Positions 51,895 to 60,617 are shown, counted from the stretch's first letter. The stretch: DNA of 64,000 nucleotides from Fictibacillus sp. BK138 (GCF_004216955.1 NZ_SGXL01000001.1:62001-126000), one strand, 5' to 3'. Notes: generated by a model not told the origin, from the sequence alone. Numbers and translations: made by a program.

Positions 51895-52392
51895 ATGTTT
51901 AATAAATTATTTGGAAAAAAAGAAGTAAAAAAAGAAGAGACGATTGTTGCTCCTTTAACAGGTAAAATCGTATCCATAGAAGAAGTGCCAGACCCTACAT
52001 TCTCTCAAAAGATGATGGGAGACGGGATTGCGATCGAGCCATCAGAAGGTGTAGTCGTATCACCTGTTGACGGTGAAATTGTGCAGTTTTTCCACACGAA
52101 GCATGCGATCGGTATCCAGTCTGAATCTGGCGCTGAAATCTTGATCCATGTGGGGCTTGAGACGGTGAACATGAACGGTGAAGGGTTTGAAGGCCACGTA
52201 AGTGTTGGAGATAAAGTAAAAGCTGGCGATAAACTGCTATCTTTCGACTTGGATCTCATTAAAGAAAAAGCAGCAAGCACGGTAACACCGATTGTTATCA
52301 CAAATGGAGATGCTGTTGAATCTCTGGATAAGCGCGCTGCTTCAGAAGCAACAAAAGGTGAAACATCTCTGCTGCAGATTAAGATGAAATAA
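51895..52392 (+). CDS. PTS EIIA component, glucose family (Crr-like)
   Basis: 165 residues, free-standing EIIA-Glc. VAPLTGKIVSIEEVPDPTFS opens the domain, DGIAIEPSEGVVVSPVDGEI follows, with HAIGIQS (first His) and the phosphorylated His in GAEILIHVGLETVNMNGEG (about residue 82). It passes phosphate from HPr to EIIBC proteins lacking their own EIIA, such as the one at 44535-46199. Single gene with its own terminator. Confidence 0.93.
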   Translation: MFNKLFGKKEVKKEETIVAPLTGKIVSIEEVPDPTFSQKMMGDGIAIEPSEGVVVSPVDGEIVQFFHTKHAIGIQSESGAEILIHVGLETVNMNGEGFEGHVSVGDKVKAGDKLLSFDLDLIKEKAASTVTPIVITNGDAVESLDKRAASEATKGETSLLQIKMK

Positions 52393-52394
52393 AG

Positions 52395-52426
52395 AAAAAA
52401 TCAGGCTTATTCTGCCTGGTTTTTTC
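52395..52426 (+). terminator. terminator of the EIIA gene
   Basis: AAAAAATCAGGC pairs with GCCTGGTTTTTT. Confidence 0.8.
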
Positions 52427-52437
52427 CGTTGGAAGAC

Positions 52438-52640
52438 GTTGATTTCCGCTCCAGGTTGCTCGCTTTCCGCGGGGTGTGCGGTGAGCCTCCTTGGTGCTAT
52501 GCACCATTAGGAGTCTCGCCTGTCCCACTCCATGGAAGTCCCTTGCGCCTGCGTCTACAAGTAATTGCTACCGATGTGAACTTCCTCGTCGCATGCCTTG
52601 CGAGAAGATTTTCATGTGGTAGGCACGCACAACTAATCAA
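52438..52640 (-). repeat. dispersed GC-rich repeat, copy D (long form, one end lost)
   Basis: Same orientation and order as copy C, including the 90-bp extra module (GCGTCTACAAGTAATTGCT..CATGTGGTAGGCACGCAC), but the final CTTGCGCTCC block is missing before AACTAATCAAAG. Confidence 0.9.
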
Positions 52641-52713
52641 AGATGAACTTTAAAATCGTCCAGAGTAACAACCTTTTAGAATTAAGCCAAAAAACAACAA
52701 GGGGGAGGAACTG

Positions 52714-53667
52714 ATGAAAGAAGGAATTATCTCTTTAGGTGAAGCACTTGTTGATTTTATCCCTACTGATGAAACGAATACGATGTATTACAAACGACCG
52801 GGCGGTGCACCTGCTAATGTAGCAGTGGGTGTTGCACGTCTTGGATCAGATGCTGTTTTTTTAGGCAAAGTCGGGGACGATGTACTCGGTGCCTTTTTGA
52901 TTGATACATTGAAAAGTTACGGTGTAAATGCCTTTCATGTCTATAAAACGGATGCGGTTCGAACGGGAGCTGTTTTTGTAACTTTATCTGAAAAAGGTGA
53001 AAGGTCTTTTGACTTTTACATCGACCCGAGTGCAGACCGTTTCTTGGAAGAAAAGAACATACAGGCTAGTCTTTTCAAAGATAAAAAAATTCTTCATGTC
53101 GGCTCTATTTCTTTGATTGCTGAACCATCCAAAAGTGCGACGAAAAAAGCAGTTAAACTTGCAAAAGAGAACGGCATGTGGGTTTCTTTTGACCCAAACT
53201 TAAGGCTTTCGCTTTGGAAGACACCTGCTTTGGCACGTGAGACCATTCTTTCTATGCTTCCTCATGCAGATATCGTTAAGCTTTCCGAAGAGGAGCTTGA
53301 ATTCATCACAGGATTAAAAAAGGTAGAGGAAGGTATTAAAGTTCTTCAGCAATACGATATCCCACTGCTTTTTATCACTCTGGGAGATGACGGCAGCTAT
53401 GTCGTAACGAAAGATGGCGGTGAGTATATTCCAGCAAAAGGTGTTTCAGCCATTGATACGACGGGGGCAGGGGATGCATATGTCTCAGCGGTATTGCATC
53501 AGTTAAATGAATATAAGGGGACGCTTGAGGAACTTACGCTCGATGAAGCAGCGGATATGGCGGTTTTCGGCAGTATTTCAGGGGCACTTACGGTATCGAG
53601 TAAAGGTGCCATGACATCTCTGCCAACTTTGGAACAAATTAAAGAAGAACTTGCACAATTGAAGTAA
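52714..53667 (+). CDS. PfkB-family sugar kinase (fructokinase)
   Basis: 317 residues. GGAPANVAVGVARLG (about 31-45) is the ribokinase/PfkB signature 1. DTTGAGDAYVSAVLHQL near 250 is signature 2 with the catalytic Asp and anion hole. FDPNLRLSLWK and ITLGDDGSYVV are also family-typical and fit fructokinase/aminoimidazole-riboside kinase. It phosphorylates a free sugar, probably fructose, to feed glycolysis. RBS GGGGGAGG. Confidence 0.9.
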   Translation: MKEGIISLGEALVDFIPTDETNTMYYKRPGGAPANVAVGVARLGSDAVFLGKVGDDVLGAFLIDTLKSYGVNAFHVYKTDAVRTGAVFVTLSEKGERSFDFYIDPSADRFLEEKNIQASLFKDKKILHVGSISLIAEPSKSATKKAVKLAKENGMWVSFDPNLRLSLWKTPALARETILSMLPHADIVKLSEEELEFITGLKKVEEGIKVLQQYDIPLLFITLGDDGSYVVTKDGGEYIPAKGVSAIDTTGAGDAYVSAVLHQLNEYKGTLEELTLDEAADMAVFGSISGALTVSSKGAMTSLPTLEQIKEELAQLK

Positions 53668-53692
53668 CAAAAGCATATAATAGGAAAATATT

Positions 53693-53722
53693 TTGACTAA
53701 TGTTTTTGTTTTTTGGTAATAT
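53693..53722 (+). promoter_or_regulatory. sigma-A promoter of the T-box/glyS transcript
   Basis: TTGACT and TAATAT with an 18-bp spacer. Confidence 0.6.
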
Positions 53723-53744
53723 TACTTTATTATAAAAACATGAT

Positions 53745-53958
53745 ATGCAGCCGTGAAGGATGAATAGTAGCTAATCTGACACTCTTTAAAGCGAGCCGGG
53801 GCCGGTGCAAGCCCGGTAAGAGACATTAGTGAAACGGCAATCCGGAGCTGTTTTTGAAAAGAGGATTCGTTTTACATACGGACGGATCAACTAGGGTGGA
53901 ACCGCGGGAGATACAACTCTCGTCCCTGGGCATAGCGCCTTGGGACGGGAGTTTTTTA
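53745..53958 (+). promoter_or_regulatory. T-box riboswitch of glycyl-tRNA synthetase
   Basis: The T-box sequence AGGGTGGAACCGCG is at 53893-53906, followed by the terminator hairpin AACTCTCGTCCC / GGGACGGGAGTT (53914-53952) and a T-run. Stem I with AATAGTAGCTAATC-type and GTGCAAGCC elements precedes it. Uncharged tRNA pairing with the T-box opens transcription of glyS. Glycine specificity is inferred from the downstream gene. I did not fix the specifier codon with certainty. Confidence 0.92.
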
Positions 53959-54014
53959 TTTTTTTATAAAAGACGAACGGTCCATAAGGCATAATCCGAA
54001 TGGGAGGAATTACA

Positions 54015-55397
54015 ATGTCAAAAAACATGGAAACCATCACAAATCATGCGAAACATCGCGGATTTGTATTTCCGGGATCTGAAATCTATGGAGGTCTTGC
54101 AAACACATGGGATTACGGTCCGCTTGGTGTTGAACTGAAGAACAACGTGAAAAAAGCATGGTGGAAAAAATTTGTCCAAGAGTCTCCTTATAACGTAGGT
54201 TTGGATGCTGCCATCCTAATGAATCCTCGTACATGGGAAGCATCAGGACATATTGGAAACTTCAACGATCCGATGATGGACTGCAAAAACTGTAAAGCGC
54301 GTCACCGTGCGGATAAGCTGATTGAAGATGCAGCGGATCAAGCTGGAAAAGAGATTATCGTTGACGGACTTCCGTTCGAAAAGATGGAAGAGTTAGTGAA
54401 AGAGTACAACATCGCTTGTCCCGAGTGTGGAAGCCACGACTTTACAAGCATCCGCCAGTTCAACTTGATGTTCAAAACGCACCAAGGTGTAACAGAATCA
54501 AGTTCAAACGAGATCTACATGCGTCCGGAAACAGCACAAGGGATTTTCGTTAACTTTAAAAATGTTCAACGAACGATGCGTAAAAAATTGCCGTTCGGTA
54601 TCGCTCAGATCGGTAAGAGTTTCCGTAACGAAATCACGCCGGGTAACTTCACATTCCGTACGCGTGAATTCGAACAAATGGAGCTTGAGTTCTTCTGTAA
54701 GCCAGGAAGCGAGATCGAGTGGTTCAACTATTGGAAAGATACTGCTGAAAACTGGCTGAAGTCATTAGGTATGACAGAAGAGAACCTTCGTCTTCGCGAT
54801 CATAACGAAGATGAGCTTTCTCACTACTCTAACGCGACAACAGACTTTGAATACAAGTTCCCGTTCGGGTGGGGCGAACTTTGGGGTGTTGCATCTCGTA
54901 CAGATTTTGACTTGAAGCGTCACATGGAATTCTCAGGTGAAGATTTTAACTACATTGACCAAGAAACAAACGAACGTTACATTCCTTATTGCATCGAGCC
55001 TTCTCTAGGTGCTGACCGAGTAACGCTAGCGTTCTTAATCGATGCATATGAAGATGAGGAATTAGAAGACGGTATAAGCAGAACGGTGATGCACTTGCAC
55101 CCGGCATTGGCGCCTTATAAAGCAGCAATCCTGCCATTGTCTAAAAAGCTGTCTGAAGAAGCGACTGAAGTGTTCAGTTCATTAGCTAAAGACTTCAACG
55201 TAGATTATGACGAAACAGGATCAATCGGTAAACGTTACCGCCGTCAAGATGAGATCGGTACACCGTTCTGTATCACGTATGACTTTGATTCCAAAGAAGA
55301 TGGCATGGTAACGGTTCGTGACCGTGACACGATGGAACAAACACGTGTGAAGATTGCTGACCTTAAGAGCTTTATCGAGGAAAAAGTACAGTTTTAA
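54015..55397 (+). CDS. glyS: glycyl-tRNA synthetase, single-chain class II type
   Basis: 460 residues from ATG 54015 (GGGAGG 7 bases before; a start at 54000 would be inside the site). Homodimeric eukaryotic/archaeal-type enzyme, not the alpha-beta bacterial type. Motif 1 around [13 protein letters not shown], zinc-binding [11 protein letters not shown] with CPECG, motif 2 [20 protein letters not shown], motif 3 [10 protein letters not shown], anticodon-binding domain from about 365 ([12 protein letters not shown]). It charges tRNA-Gly. Regulated by the T-box upstream. Confidence 0.97.
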   Translation: MSKNMETITNHAKHRGFVFPGSEIYGGLANTWDYGPLGVELKNNVKKAWWKKFVQESPYNVGLDAAILMNPRTWEASGHIGNFNDPMMDCKNCKARHRADKLIEDAADQAGKEIIVDGLPFEKMEELVKEYNIACPECGSHDFTSIRQFNLMFKTHQGVTESSSNEIYMRPETAQGIFVNFKNVQRTMRKKLPFGIAQIGKSFRNEITPGNFTFRTREFEQMELEFFCKPGSEIEWFNYWKDTAENWLKSLGMTEENLRLRDHNEDELSHYSNATTDFEYKFPFGWGELWGVASRTDFDLKRHMEFSGEDFNYIDQETNERYIPYCIEPSLGADRVTLAFLIDAYEDEELEDGISRTVMHLHPALAPYKAAILPLSKKLSEEATEVFSSLAKDFNVDYDETGSIGKRYRRQDEIGTPFCITYDFDSKEDGMVTVRDRDTMEQTRVKIADLKSFIEEKVQF

Positions 55398-55436
55398 TAA
55401 AAAGCTGTCTTCGTAACCTTGTTGCCGCTAGAAGGG

Positions 55437-55564
55437 GTTGATCTCCGCTCCAGGTGCTCGCTTTCCGGGGGGCGTGCGGTGAGCCTCCTCGGCGCTTTGC
55501 GCCCATAGGAGTCTCACCTGTCCCGCTGATCCCCCAGGAGTCTCGCACCTTGCGCTCCAATCAA
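55437..55564 (-). repeat. dispersed GC-rich repeat, copy E (short form)
   Basis: Starts GTTGATCTCCGCTCCAGG, with GGCGTGCGGTGAGCCTCC and AGGAGTCTCACCTGTCCC, and ends CTTGCGCTCCAATCAAA. No 90-bp module. Inverse orientation to copy B. The rest of the gap to 55630 holds nothing I can name. Confidence 0.9.
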
Positions 55565-55630
55565 ATTTCAATGCGGCCAATTCATTCTAAAGCAAAAACC
55601 TTTCATCAATGGAGCTAACAGAAAAATTAG

Positions 55631-55672
55631 AGCACACATTTGTGAATTGTAAATGTGTGCTTCTGTTTTTTT
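55631..55672 (+). terminator. terminator, probably of glyS
   Basis: AGCACACATTT pairs with AAATGTGTGCT, then TCTG and seven T. It lies about 230 bases after glyS, beyond repeat copy E, which may have inserted between gene and terminator. Confidence 0.75.
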
Positions 55673-55746
55673 ATTGAGGTTTCTACTACAATAGACAGTG
55701 AGAGATAAATCTTTATGCCGATTGAGGCTTTAATGGAGGTATACAT

Positions 55747-56850
55747 ATGAACGAAGGACGTATTCAAAAGGTCAAGGATTGGTTGAAGGAAGAAGGTTAT
55801 TCTTTAGCTTTCATCCATACGACGGCGAACGTTTTTTACTTGTCTGGACTTTACACAGATCCCCATGAGCGTGTGCTTGGAGTAGTAGTGCTGCCAGATG
55901 GTGAACCGTTTATGGTGTGCCCGGGAATGGAGCGCTCACAAGCAAAAGGCGCAGGCTGGACACATGAGATTGTGGGATACAGTGATTCTGAAGATCCGTG
56001 GACTAAGGTGCAAGAAGCGTTGGCTAGCCGTGGTGTGACGGCTGCATCTTCTATTGCAGTTGAAAAAGAAACACTCCCATATGCACGGGGAGAAAAGCTG
56101 CTTGGGATGTTTGACGGTGCAAAATTAGTCGGAGCAGAAGAACTGCTGAACGAGCTTCGTTTAATAAAAGAAGAAAGCGAACTTGAAACGTTGCGAGAAG
56201 CAGCACGACTGGCGGACTACGGAGTTGAAGTCGGTGTAGCGGCACTTAAAGAAGGCGTTACAGAAATGGAAGTGCTCGCAAAGATCGAGTACGAACTGAA
56301 GAAAAAAGGCATCAGTCAAATGTCGTTCTCGACAATGGTGCTGTTTGGAGAGAAAGCAGGACAGCCTCATGGTAAGCCAGGCTTAAGAAAACTTCAGCAT
56401 GGTGATTTTGTATTGTTTGACTTAGGTGTTGTGTTAGATGGGTACTGCTCTGACATCACGCGGACGGTAGCGTTTGGCGATCTGGATGAGAAGCGCCGTG
56501 AGATTTATGATACCGTGCTGCAAGCTCAGTTGAAGGCGCTGGAAGCTTCCAAGCCGGGGACGCGCATCGGTGATCTTGATGTGATCGCGCGTAACCATAT
56601 TACAGAAGCGGGCTATGGAGATAACTTCCCGCACCGTATCGGGCATGGCCTTGGAATCGATGTCCATGAGTTCCCGTCCATGAGTGATAACAATGACGGC
56701 GTGCTGCGTGAAGGTATGACATACACGATTGAACCAGGCATCTATATTGATGATATCGGCGGAGTTCGTATTGAAGATGATGTTTATGTGACTGCTGATG
56801 GGCATGAAACATTGACGAAATACCCGAAAGAATTGCAGATTATTAAATAA
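55747..56850 (+). CDS. M24-family Xaa-Pro peptidase
   Basis: 367 residues. Creatinase-like N-terminal domain 1-135 (FIHTTANVFYLSGLYTDPHE), then the pita-bread metallopeptidase domain with metal ligands in FVLFDLGVVLDGYCSDITRTV (Asp pair about 225-236), HRIGHGLGIDVHEFP (His about 300), EGMTYTIEPGIY (Glu) and GGVRIEDDVYV (Glu). It removes residues before or after proline in short peptides. RBS TGGAGG. Own terminator. Confidence 0.92.
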   Translation: MNEGRIQKVKDWLKEEGYSLAFIHTTANVFYLSGLYTDPHERVLGVVVLPDGEPFMVCPGMERSQAKGAGWTHEIVGYSDSEDPWTKVQEALASRGVTAASSIAVEKETLPYARGEKLLGMFDGAKLVGAEELLNELRLIKEESELETLREAARLADYGVEVGVAALKEGVTEMEVLAKIEYELKKKGISQMSFSTMVLFGEKAGQPHGKPGLRKLQHGDFVLFDLGVVLDGYCSDITRTVAFGDLDEKRREIYDTVLQAQLKALEASKPGTRIGDLDVIARNHITEAGYGDNFPHRIGHGLGIDVHEFPSMSDNNDGVLREGMTYTIEPGIYIDDIGGVRIEDDVYVTADGHETLTKYPKELQIIK

Positions 56851-56866
56851 AACAGGTGAAATGAAG

Positions 56867-56902
56867 AAGGATGACTCGTGATTGGGTCATCCTTTCCTTT
56901 TT
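56867..56902 (+). terminator. terminator of the M24 peptidase gene
   Basis: AAGGATGAC pairs with GTCATCCTT, then a T/C tail. Confidence 0.8.
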
Positions 56903-56964
56903 AGTGGGTCTTGAGAGGAGCATTTGGCTGTGTGATAGTGGTTTTCGGTAGTGCTGCGAGACCC

Positions 56965-57062
56965 AATCCAAAAGTTTTAGATGTTAATCCACAAAAAAAG
57001 GTGTTGAATCCAAAAGTTTTGCCCTTGAATCCAAAAGTTTTATCTGTTAATCCACGAGTTTA
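56965..57062. repeat. phased repeat array 4: core AATCCAAAAGTTTT, period exactly 21 bp
   Basis: AATCCA starts at 56965, 56986, 57007, 57028 and 57049: four steps of exactly 21. Units 1, 3 and 4 have the full 14-base core, while units 2 and 5 keep AATCCAC. The 7-base spacers differ. The array sits between two convergent genes, unlike arrays 1-3. Confidence 0.92.
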
Positions 57063-57102
57063 TATTTCCAGACATAGTTCGACATTAGTCATAAATGCTA
57101 AA

Positions 57103-57573
57103 TCAAGTTTTTGAAATTTGCACTTCGATCTGCTCATCTAAGTCCGCATCCCACATTCTTTGAATCTCAAAAGTTCCTGATTCAAAGAACAACGGGAACC
57201 GCTCTTTGAACCAGGTTTGCATAGGCAGTTCAAGAGCTTCAGAAATCGACACCCACACAAGTTCACCTTCTGGTGGATCTTCCATTAATTCGCCAGAAAA
57301 CGTACCAGTCCAATAGTTAAAAACCATGTAGCGTACGTTCTCTTTTGGATTAACATACTCGTCAATTCCTTTAAAAACAAGCTCGGAGACATCGAGTCCA
57401 GTTTCTTCTTTTACCTCTCTGATTGCCCCATCTATCAAACTTTCAGGAAAATCAATTTTGCCTCCTGGAGCTAAATAGCCTGGAAAGCCACGGTTGTCTG
57501 GACGCTTAATTAACAACACTTTATCTTCATTTTGAATCATGCACATCGTATAAAGACGGTGGTCAATTGTCAT
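57103..57573 (-). CDS. Nudix hydrolase, MutT/8-oxo-dGTP diphosphatase-like
   Basis: 156 residues. Nudix box: GGKIDFPESLIDG then REVKEETGLDV at about 38-62, with metal-binding Glu residues intact. LLIKRPDNRGFPGYLAPGGK before it matches the MutT/YtkD-like group that removes oxidised nucleotides. PPEGELVWVSISEALELPM is the usual follow-on. RBS AAGGAG. Confidence 0.88.
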   Translation of the reverse strand: MTIDHRLYTMCMIQNEDKVLLIKRPDNRGFPGYLAPGGKIDFPESLIDGAIREVKEETGLDVSELVFKGIDEYVNPKENVRYMVFNYWTGTFSGELMEDPPEGELVWVSISEALELPMQTWFKERFPLFFESGTFEIQRMWDADLDEQIEVQISKT

Positions 57574-57626
57574 TTTAAAAAACTCCTTAAAAATTTGTTT
57601 ACTAATTTTAACATATCACTTATAAT

Positions 57627-57648
57627 AATGATTGATTAACCAATCATT
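57627..57648. promoter_or_regulatory. operator of the TetR regulator (site 1)
   Basis: AATGATTG and CAATCATT, 8-bp perfect arms around ATTAAC, 22-43 bp before the tetR start. Its GATTGATTAA centre is repeated before the MFS gene. Confidence 0.7.
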
Positions 57649-57669
57649 CGTGAAAAGGAGATCGTTATT

Positions 57670-58272
57670 TTGCCTTTATCAGACAAACAAATAAAAGCGA
57701 TGGAACAAAAACGTGAAAAAATACTGCAGCAGGCGATTATCTTATTTGCTGAACAAGGCTATGAAAGTACAACGATAGCGAAAGTAGCCAAAGCTTCTGG
57801 TGTTAGCTTCGGCAGTGTTTTTACATACTTCGAAAACAAAGACCAGCTTTTCTACCATGCTGTTACAGAGCCATTGAACACCGTTTTTAAAGTGGACCTT
57901 CTAGATTTCGATCCAGAAGCTGAAGACTTACTGAATGAAATTAAAAATATGATAGACAAACATATTCGCATCTTTATCGAGATGCGTACGTATCTGCAAT
58001 TAGTTGTGCAAGTCATAGGACAGCATACGAAGTTTCCTGAACCATTTAAAGAGCTCGATGAATTTAGCCTTGAGTTTATTCAAAAGCTCATACTAATGAT
58101 TACAAATGCGCAAAGAAGAGGAATTCTTGAAGAATCTGAAGCTGATTTAACAGCAAAAGCCTACTTGGGATTTTTATTAGGAATCAGGTTAACATTCACC
58201 GACTATGCAGTGTCATATATCTGGGAAAAACTTAAGATACCGGCTTTCCAATTGTTATATCCGAAACGCTAA
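57670..58272 (+). CDS. TetR/AcrR-family transcriptional regulator
   Basis: 200 residues from TTG 57670 (AAAAGGAG 9 bases upstream). TetR helix-turn-helix: ILQQAIILFAEQGYESTTI and KVAKASGVSFGSVFTYFENK at about 17-55. The ligand-binding helical domain fills the rest. Palindromes before it and before the following MFS gene suggest that it represses both and responds to a pump substrate. Confidence 0.9.
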   Translation: MPLSDKQIKAMEQKREKILQQAIILFAEQGYESTTIAKVAKASGVSFGSVFTYFENKDQLFYHAVTEPLNTVFKVDLLDFDPEAEDLLNEIKNMIDKHIRIFIEMRTYLQLVVQVIGQHTKFPEPFKELDEFSLEFIQKLILMITNAQRRGILEESEADLTAKAYLGFLLGIRLTFTDYAVSYIWEKLKIPAFQLLYPKR

Positions 58273-58289
58273 ATGGGTTTCGGTTTATT

Positions 58290-58310
58290 AATGATTGATT
58301 AATCAATCGT
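58290..58310. promoter_or_regulatory. operator of the TetR regulator (site 2)
   Basis: GATTGATTAATCAATC, perfect 16-bp palindrome within AATGATTGATTAATCAATCGT, directly before the MFS ribosome binding site and closely matching site 1. Confidence 0.7.
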
Positions 58311-58328
58311 AAAAAAGGAGGCATGGTT

Positions 58329-59591
58329 ATGAATTATTTTTCATTTCATCGCAACATTCAATTAAGACTTGCTCTTCAATTTTTCACAACACTCGCATCA
58401 TCTGCGGTGATTCCATTTTTGGCGATATTTTTTTCCAATGAAGTTGGTGAATTTGCAACAGGGCTTATGTACATCGGGGTGATTTTATCAGGAATAACAG
58501 GAGCTTTGTTAGGGGGGAGACGTGCAGATCAGAGAGGAAGATAAGATACGATTTTATTATGTGAGGGAATGATAGGAATTGGTTATCTATTAGCAGGAGT
58601 TAGTAATCTTATATTTTCTTTATCTCCTTACGCCAATTTTGGAATTTTTCTCTTCATCTTATTTTTTACGGGAATGGCTGGTCCGGCCTATGGGGCAGTA
58701 ATTATTGATGCCAGTACAAAGGAAAACAGAAAAGCCATTTATACGGTGTCATATTGGCTTAATAATCTCGCTGTTGCAGCAGGAGGTATAATTGGAGCTT
58801 TTCTTTTTAAAAAGTATCCATATGAAATGTTTATTGGAATTGCACTTGTAGCTTTTCTCTCATGGGTTGTAACGAAAATATGGCTGCAGGACATTCATGT
58901 ATCAGCAACTGCTGCTAACATTAGTCAACAAGCAACGAAAAGCTGGCTTGAGAATTATAGAAGAATTTTATCAAATAAACGATTTGTATTTTTCACAATA
59001 GCAGGTTTGTTCCTTTTTTCCTTAGAAGAGAGTTTAACGACGTATATGGGAATAAAGCTTGTAGAAGAAATAAAAAATCCAGTTTCAATATTTCCACTCA
59101 CTGCTTTTTTTGAGGTAGATGGCTTCCAGCTGATTGGTTTGCTTAAAGCAGAAAACACGATCTTAGTCGTTTTGCTAAGCCTAGTGATAGCGGGTTTGTT
59201 GAAGAAGTATCAAGATCGTCTATTAATGCTTGGCGGCGGGTTTTGTTATGCATTTGGCTTTATTGTTATCAGTTATAGCAGTGTCCCTGTTGTTCTCATA
59301 ATAGCAATGTTTGTAGCAACAATTGGGGAGCTTGCACATATTCCGGCAAAGCAGGCTTATCTGGCTTCTTTAATACCAGATGATGCAAGAGGATCGTATA
59401 TGGCGGTATATGGTTTATCCTTGCATTTTTCTGGAATTATAGCTGCATTATTCGTGATGTTAAGCGGAATTATTTCAGCAGGTATGATTACATTTCTCTT
59501 TATGGTCATGGGGTCAGTCAGTTTAATTATTTATTATGTTTTATTTCAAACGGAACATGAAGAAAAGAGCTTGGAGAAAACCACGGCATAA
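58329..59591 (+). pseudogene. MFS multidrug-type transporter with in-frame TAA
   Basis: ATG 58329 (AGGAGG 7 bases upstream). The frame is open to TAA at 58542-58544 and continues in the same frame to 59591, giving about 420 residues if read through, a normal MFS size with 12 helices. The stop falls just after the A-loop motif GALLGGRRADQRGR that joins helices 2 and 3, where homologues have another basic residue. Later parts (MAGPAYGAVIIDASTKENR, ELAHIPAKQAYLASLIPDDARG) are well preserved, arguing that the change is recent or a base error. Regulated by the TetR upstream. Confidence 0.85.
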
Positions 59592-59595
59592 AAAT

Positions 59596-59618
59596 AGAGC
59601 AGAGGCCATCTCTGCTCT
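59596..59618. terminator. terminator between MFS and small membrane protein genes
   Basis: AGAGCAGA pairs with TCTGCTCT around 7 bases, used by both convergent genes. Confidence 0.7.
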
Positions 59619-59800
59619 TAAGAAATTCTTTTCATCAGCCATCTATATACCACAAAAAGTACTGCAAATATCAATAAAACAACGATTAACGTAAGCGTCC
59701 GTTCACCCGGCATGCCATCTGCCATCAGAACCGGACCTAATCCGAAAAAGGATACTAGCAAAAAGGCAATTCCAAAAACAATCCTCAGCACGATTTTCAT
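59618..59800 (-). CDS. small two-helix membrane protein
   Basis: 60 residues from ATG 59798-59800 (GGGGTGA upstream). Two membrane helices, about 4-28 and 37-55, separated by the loop MADGMPGERT. Short proteins like this are common in bacilli, with no assigned role. It follows the hemolysin III gene by 21 bases, so the two are probably co-transcribed. Confidence 0.75.
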   Translation of the reverse strand: MKIVLRIVFGIAFLLVSFFGLGPVLMADGMPGERTLTLIVVLLIFAVLFVVYRWLMKRIS

Positions 59801-59821
59801 TTTTGTCACCCCATATCTATT

Positions 59822-60463
59822 CTATGACAGAGGCAGCACATAAAACATCATAAGAAAATGTAAAACACTGCCCGCTAAAACGAACAGGTGCCAAACCGCG
59901 TGGTGAAAGGGGAAGCTGCGCCACACATAAAAGATGCTTCCGAGCGTGTAGATGATCCCGCCGGCGACAAGCAACTGAATTCCTTCAGGAGGCATGTTAG
60001 CCGAGATATCTTGAAGCGCAAATGTAATCAGCCAGCCCATTGCTACATAACCAAGCGTGGACAATACAACAAACTTCTTTGTAAAAAAGACTTTAAAGAC
60101 TACGCCAAAAGCGGCAAGACCCCAAACGACTCCGAACAATGTCCAGCCCAATGCGCCGCCGACAACGATCAATACGATCGGAGTATATGTCCCTGCTATA
60201 AACAAATAGATCGCCGCATGATCCATGATTTCAAATATATCTTTTACCCGTCCTTTAGGAAAAGCGTGTACGAGAGTGGATGCTGTATAAAGCGCAAGCA
60301 TGGTTCCACCGAATACCGCAAAACTTACAATATGAACAGCTGTCCCTTTCCATACTGCAAACACAAGCAGGATGGAGGTTACAGCAACACTTAAAAGGAC
60401 ACCTATACCATGCGTGATAGCGTTCGCTATTTCTTCACGTTTTGTAAATACATGTGTACTCAT
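59822..60463 (-). CDS. hemolysin III / PAQR-family membrane protein
   Basis: 213 residues from ATG 60461-60463 (AAGGAAGGTGAG upstream; a GTG three codons earlier is possible). Seven membrane helices. Family motifs: REEIANAITHGIGVLL at the N-terminus, STLVHAFP, IMDHAAIYLFIAGTYTP, and FPFHHAVWHLFVLAGSVLHF at the C-terminus, which together place the His/Asp zinc site. The name comes from a B. cereus cytolysin. The true role in this family is probably membrane-lipid or metal related. Confidence 0.92.
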   Translation of the reverse strand: MSTHVFTKREEIANAITHGIGVLLSVAVTSILLVFAVWKGTAVHIVSFAVFGGTMLALYTASTLVHAFPKGRVKDIFEIMDHAAIYLFIAGTYTPIVLIVVGGALGWTLFGVVWGLAAFGVVFKVFFTKKFVVLSTLGYVAMGWLITFALQDISANMPPEGIQLLVAGGIIYTLGSIFYVWRSFPFHHAVWHLFVLAGSVLHFLMMFYVLPLS

Positions 60464-60617
60464 TACGCTCACCTTCCTTTACGTTGTAGTAAGTATAACA
60501 GAAATCAATACCCTTTAATCAAATAAAGACTTTAAGATTCTGTGAAAAAGAGGTAATCGATTTGTAAAAATTGAAATATATAAGATTACAGAACATATAT
60601 AAGAGAGGGTCATCGGC

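Noticed and set aside
51720-51977. 85-residue minus-strand frame overlapping the EIIA start
   Set aside because: It lies antisense to the EIIA gene and to the terminator of the M14 gene, with no ribosome site.
56911-57114. Open frame over array 4 translating as repeated NPKVL units
   Set aside because: Same reason: it is produced by the 21-bp phase, lies between convergent genes, and has no start site with an RBS.
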